NCBI GenBank assembly: GCA_038380795.1
Contig: CM076259.1
Location: 68,353,741-68,417,740, forward strand
Direction: 5' to 3'
DNA length: 64,000 bases
Source of the DNA: Pyrocephalus nanus
Lineage: Eukaryota; Chordata; Aves; Passeriformes; Tyrannidae
Shown here in pieces: positions 59,761-64,000 of this stretch (positions are counted from its first letter, which is position 1; each line of letters begins with the position of its first letter). The notes under the pieces are model-generated. The model did no database searches. It worked only from the letters and a program-made list of their open reading frames with translations, and had not been told where the DNA came from. The translations under genes were made by a program, and so were the position numbers.

Positions 59761-61394
59761 GCTGCGGTTAATCTCCCCAGTGAAAGAGCCAAGACCACAG
59801 TAGATAAAAAGTTAACTGGGCTGTGAAGTCCATGGCCTACCTAGTCTAAGGCTGTGGGATCTTAAGAGAAATATGCAAAAAATGCTTCTTCACAGTGAGT
59901 GGCTGGTGGAGACTGTGGACCATAGGACATGGTAAAGGGAAAGGAAGTAAAGAGGCCAGGAGAGGTATTAGGTCGAACATTTATTTACAAAGGATCTCCT
60001 CTCTACAGATGCTTCTGTTCCAAGCACAGGAAACTTGAAATTATGTGCTAAAGGTGCTGGGACCATGAAAAAAGACAAATCTACATGGATTCAGCAGGCC
60101 ACAAAGTAAAGAGAAGGAAACCTAACTATTAGGAACAAAACAGCAGTAGTATCAAACACATTTTGGGATGCACAGATACTGCAAACATATAGTTATATAT
60201 TAGACAAGTTACAGCATATTTAGTTTGATACTGTTTTCCACTGCTTTAAGAAAGGAAAATTAAAATATGCACAAAATGACACTGTCAGCATACAAAGGGA
60301 TGATGCTTTCAATGTGGAATATTGCAGCATCAAGTGCAAACACTTCTAAATTAATGAACTAAATGCTTTGTGCCTTTTATTTGTGATGTCCCTAACATAA
60401 GAGAATTTGTGACTATATATGGATGTGCAGAGAAGAGATTGAGATGGACATTTTGAGCAAAAACAAACAGAGCAAAGATAAGCACAATTGTTCCAATAAA
60501 CATCGGACAATTTTGCAATGCATCTGCAAGTCCGAACTCTCTGCAATTTTCAACTAGCTATATAAAACCGTCCCACTCAAAAGCTTTGATATTTAGTTCT
60601 GAATTGCTCACTTCTTTTTACATCTCTGTTGCTATTTAGTAATTGAGACCTCCTAGAAGAAAAAAGGCCAGACATCTTTTTGTAATGAATCGAAATTACA
60701 AATATTTTATTGGAAATTTAGTATGTTTACACTGCCTGAACCACAGAAGTTGCTATTTTAAGCGAACACAGAAAAGGAAATATAGAATTATTTTACACAG
60801 CTATACAGAACAATTTCAAAACATCCTTTAAACGTTATTTCAGTTCAGACAACATTCTCTTGCTAAGCCAGCTGTGTGTTGATTAAGAGCTGTTTGGGAC
60901 ACTGAAATGTGACAGCTCACAGCAGATGCTCAGTATCTGGCAAATTTTGCATTTGATTCTCTGAGTTGTAGTACCAGTGTTTCCATTCAGTTTAGGCAGA
61001 ATTCAGAGCAGCTGGGGAACTAAAATCAAACTACTCTCTGAAGGCCAAACCCCAGGGTTGTGATGTAATTTCTTATAAGTTGTTTTTTTCATCTTGAGTC
61101 ATTCTGTATCAACTCTTCAGACCACTGGGACAGATGACTCTTACTCTGTCATACCACTCTGCAAGCACATAGAACTCCTGTAAAGAAGCCTCTGCCTCTC
61201 TGCAATTGTTCTGCTACCCCCATTTGGGGCTTAGAGAGCCTTAGACTGGCTGTTTTACCCCACAAGCTGATTTTACCGTCTTTTCTCACCTTTCCTAATC
61301 AACTCCTTAAAAAAAAATTAATAAAAATTAGCTTTTTTTAGTTCAAGGTAGCAAATGCCAGCTAGGTTTTTTCAAGAGCTATGTTCTGTGTTCC

Positions 61395-61475
61395 TGGTTC
61401 TGCTCCCACTGAATTGAGTGGTTAAACATTGACTGATTTCAGTGAATGGAGGCACAGACCTATACTGAGGATTTC
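61395..61475. repeat. Possible second copy of the MITE-like palindromic repeat
   Basis: Contains CTGCTCCCACTGAATTGAGT and then CATTGACTGATTTCAGTGAA, followed by a CACAGACCTATACTGAGG end. This resembles the CCCATTGA...CATTGACTTCAGTGGG repeat also suspected at 41333-41400, but is more decayed. Confidence 0.35.
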
Positions 61476-61552
61476 AGAAAACACCTGTATTGAGTATTAG
61501 GATAGTTAATCTTAGCTAGAAGTGTATAGGAGCAGAAGTTTTGAAATCTTTT

Positions 61553-61588
61553 ATTAATTACTAATTAATATTTTAATTAGTAATTAAT
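61553..61588. repeat. Perfect 16-bp inverted repeat with 4-base loop
   Basis: ATTAATTACTAATTAA (61553-61568) and its exact reverse complement (61573-61588) are separated by TATT. Such an AT palindrome could extrude as a cruciform or reflect a MITE terminus or local duplication-inversion. Confidence 0.95.
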
Positions 61589-62159
61589 TAGTAATTACTG
61601 TGACTTTTATTACAGGAAATGAGAGTGTCACTAAAAATACTGCTTTGAATAATACTGATAAAAGGACAAAAAGTGCACTGATATTTGTATATTAACTGAA
61701 AAAGGGGGCAGTATATATTGTCTTTATTTGCAAAAGCTAAATATCTGACTTAGCAGGACTTGTCTTAACAAAGAATTAGTCCAGGAAAAAATAAAAAGTA
61801 TGTTACACAGTTGCCAATACAACAGCTATATTTTAAATAAAAACAACAATAATATACATGTACACTATTGTAACGATATAATTTGATGAAAATAACACTG
61901 ATCAGTATCAAACTTAGGTTTTAAATGATTTTCCATCCTTAACAGATGAAATGCATTTCACAGAAATAGATGCAGGTAGGGTGAAGTGAAGTAATATTCA
62001 CAGCTTACTGTGAGAAAGTTACCGTGAAAGGTAAGGTAAAAATGTAAAGAACAAAACTTAAAATAGAATTATATTTATAAAAGTTCAGCATTATAGCAGT
62101 TGAGTGCATTTGCTGCAGAGGTGGTAACAGCAACCTAATGGTGGACAACATACATGCTT

Positions 62160-62200
62160 GCACACAATACTCACATACACACACCACACACACTCACCCA
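62160..62200. repeat. CA-rich microsatellite
   Basis: Interrupted ACACAC and CTCACA units. Simple sequence. Confidence 0.75.
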
Positions 62201-64000
62201 TGTGCCCATGCTCAAATGCATGTGCATAGGTCCTCCTCAGCTTGATTATACAAGCATAAACTTACTAGCTTTTTTTTTGCGGGGGGGCAACACCACAGTT
62301 CGGGTTCACCTTCCCTGTTATTAGCTGTCTGCAAGGTAGCTGTAGCTACCTAAAGTCAGAAAACCATCATCAGTTGAACATTTTAATGAAAGCTGTTTTC
62401 ATCCTGAGCATATTTAAGGCACTTTATTAAAAAATCTGAAGTTAATCAAGACTGGAAAACAAGGTAAAAATCCTTACATGGAAATTTGGAAATTTAAAAT
62501 AAAAAATTTCCTGAGTTTTGATAAATATTTGTATTATAATAAAATACCAAGCCTATTGAAAACCTGTCTTTTACAAATGCATGTTGTACAACAATTTTTC
62601 TTTAAAAACTCATGCTTTAGAGCATGAAATATGTTAATAAGTCTTTGGGGACATTTGTAACAAATTAATAGGAAATGAAAAGCCAAAGAATGACCTGTCA
62701 TGTATGTACAAAATGTGCATTGCTCCTGGCAACACACACCATGTTTACTACAGGCATCTTTATCTTTCTGTTTTCTTACAGGGTCCTGCCCATATCTTAA
62801 TACTTTACAATTAATTATGTTTCTCTAAACTATTTACAGATGCAGAAACTAATCACACATCTTCTTACGCCCATAAATATGGAACTACAAAAGTAGAACG
62901 TATTTTAAAATAGTAGGAAGATGAGTATGCTACATAGTACTGTTCTCTAGAAATACAGTTCATGAATTATTTTCTTTATGAAGATTTAAATCTAAATGAA
63001 AATAGAAGTTTCAATTCTCTCTCTGTTTTCCTTGTTTACATTTTTTCCCATCTGATACTTCTAAAGAATTTTTCCCCAGGACAGTATCTGGATTGCAAAA
63101 ACAGTTGTAAATTATTGTAAAAGTATCTCCAGTAAAGAACCATTAGGCTCTCAAATGCCCACTTTTTACATGGAATACAATCAATTTGTTTTCAGCTAAA
63201 AATAGCTGGAATACCAGCCACTGTTTGTATGTTTCTAGTAGTAACAATTTTTTGGTTTCGGTGTGTTTTTCTCTCTTTGCTATAAGTAAACACAAGTCTC
63301 ATACCCAAAGTGCTACCAAATGCACTGAACACCCACAGTGGTTACAGAATGGTATTTATAAAATCCTTGGCAAGTTCCTTCTAACAATAATAGGTAAAAA
63401 CAATCATCAAAGTAAAATGCACTTTTGACTTTACTGCACCCTTTAATATTTTCAGTAGCTACCTCTATAGTATCCCTGATAAAAATTCTACCTTTTTTTA
63501 CATTTAAACTTCTATTACAAAATAATTAATGCTTAAAAAAAAAAACTCACAATAGTGATGGTGGTTAATCTGTTTTATAAAAGATAATACATTGAGTTAT
63601 ATATAATAATGGCTTTGATCCAATTAACTTTATATTATACTACTTAGTAATTACTGTGACTTCAGTTCCTACAACTGTTACAGAGAATACAAATGACTGT
63701 TTAAGGTATAGGAAGTGAGGATCATTTGGAAGTGCTGATTCAGAAGTATTCAAGTGCTAACAATGACTTGTTCTTTCTACGCTTTTCTTCACATTCCATA
63801 AATGATGATTTTATAAATGTCCGTGATTTTCAATGTGACACAGTTTTAGGGCCATTTTTTTTCAGGCTCTTTTTTTGTGCAAATACAAAACTAGATATTT
63901 CTGAACGTTACCATCATGTTAAGAGTAATTGCCACTTTTACTTAAAAAGGCACCAACTTTAATGTAAGAGAATATACCTTTTATGCTTGTTTTATGAAGA

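Larger units (their letters stand above)
59761..64000. other. Very AT-rich intergenic or UTR-like DNA, no gene recognised
   Basis: No repeat or exon was assigned apart from the palindromic features listed separately. Several TTTATT hexamers (AATAAA on the - strand, for example near 60700) would fit a long 3' UTR of a - strand gene lying beyond the right edge, but such hexamers are expected by chance at this composition. Confidence 0.45.

Noticed and set aside
63726..63962. 78-codon open frame at the right edge
   Set aside because: AT-rich, no motifs and no splice signals; not enough to call a gene entering the window.
1..64000. Endogenous retrovirus with gag, pol or env genes
   Set aside because: No retroviral gene or paired LTRs were recognised; the only LTR-element trace is the gypsy-like integrase fragment.
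1..64000. CRISPR arrays, operons or phage modules
   Set aside because: No regularly spaced repeats and no prokaryotic gene organisation were seen.

Overview
The window looks like nuclear DNA of a bird, and most likely a songbird (oscine passerine). It is AT-rich and almost free of long open frames. It carries many chicken-repeat 1 (CR1) LINE fragments from several subfamilies. One short element at 12946-13089 joins a tRNA-Ile-like head to a CR1-like tail, the architecture of the tRNA-derived SINE described in passerines (TguSINE1 type). There is no sign of bacterial, plasmid or phage organisation: no operons, ribosome binding sites, CRISPR or rRNA. The species and chromosome cannot be read from the sequence.

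Layout. 1-3209 is intron or intergenic DNA. 3210-3350 is the best protein-coding candidate, a short 3'-terminal coding exon on the + strand of a gene I could not name. It is followed by a plausible 3' UTR with several AATAAA hexamers up to about 4305. From 4306 to the end I recognise no other host exon. What I can identify there is repeat-derived: two head-to-head CR1 copies (7502-8470), the SINE (12946-13089), CR1 tails (18648-18770, 27708-27841, 30601-30735), a decayed Ty3/gypsy-like integrase on the - strand (28735-29260), a CR1 with part of its reverse transcriptase (33236-33893), a - strand open patch beside old CR1 (36943-37575), a MITE-like palindrome (41333-41400), a cluster of CR1 pieces (42104-42745, 46635-47625, 49690-51310), and another head-to-head CR1 pair (55117-55846). 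The last 8 kb is very AT-rich, with one GC-richer patch at 59270-59760 of unknown nature.

No set of genes working together is visible. The window is best read as the 3' end of one gene plus about 59 kb of intergenic (or intronic) songbird DNA recording several generations of retrotransposition. The most noteworthy items are the gypsy-like integrase fossil, the unassigned terminal exon, the SINE, and the unexplained open patch at 37.1-37.6 kb. Repeat family names come from memory of consensus sequences; no database search was run.
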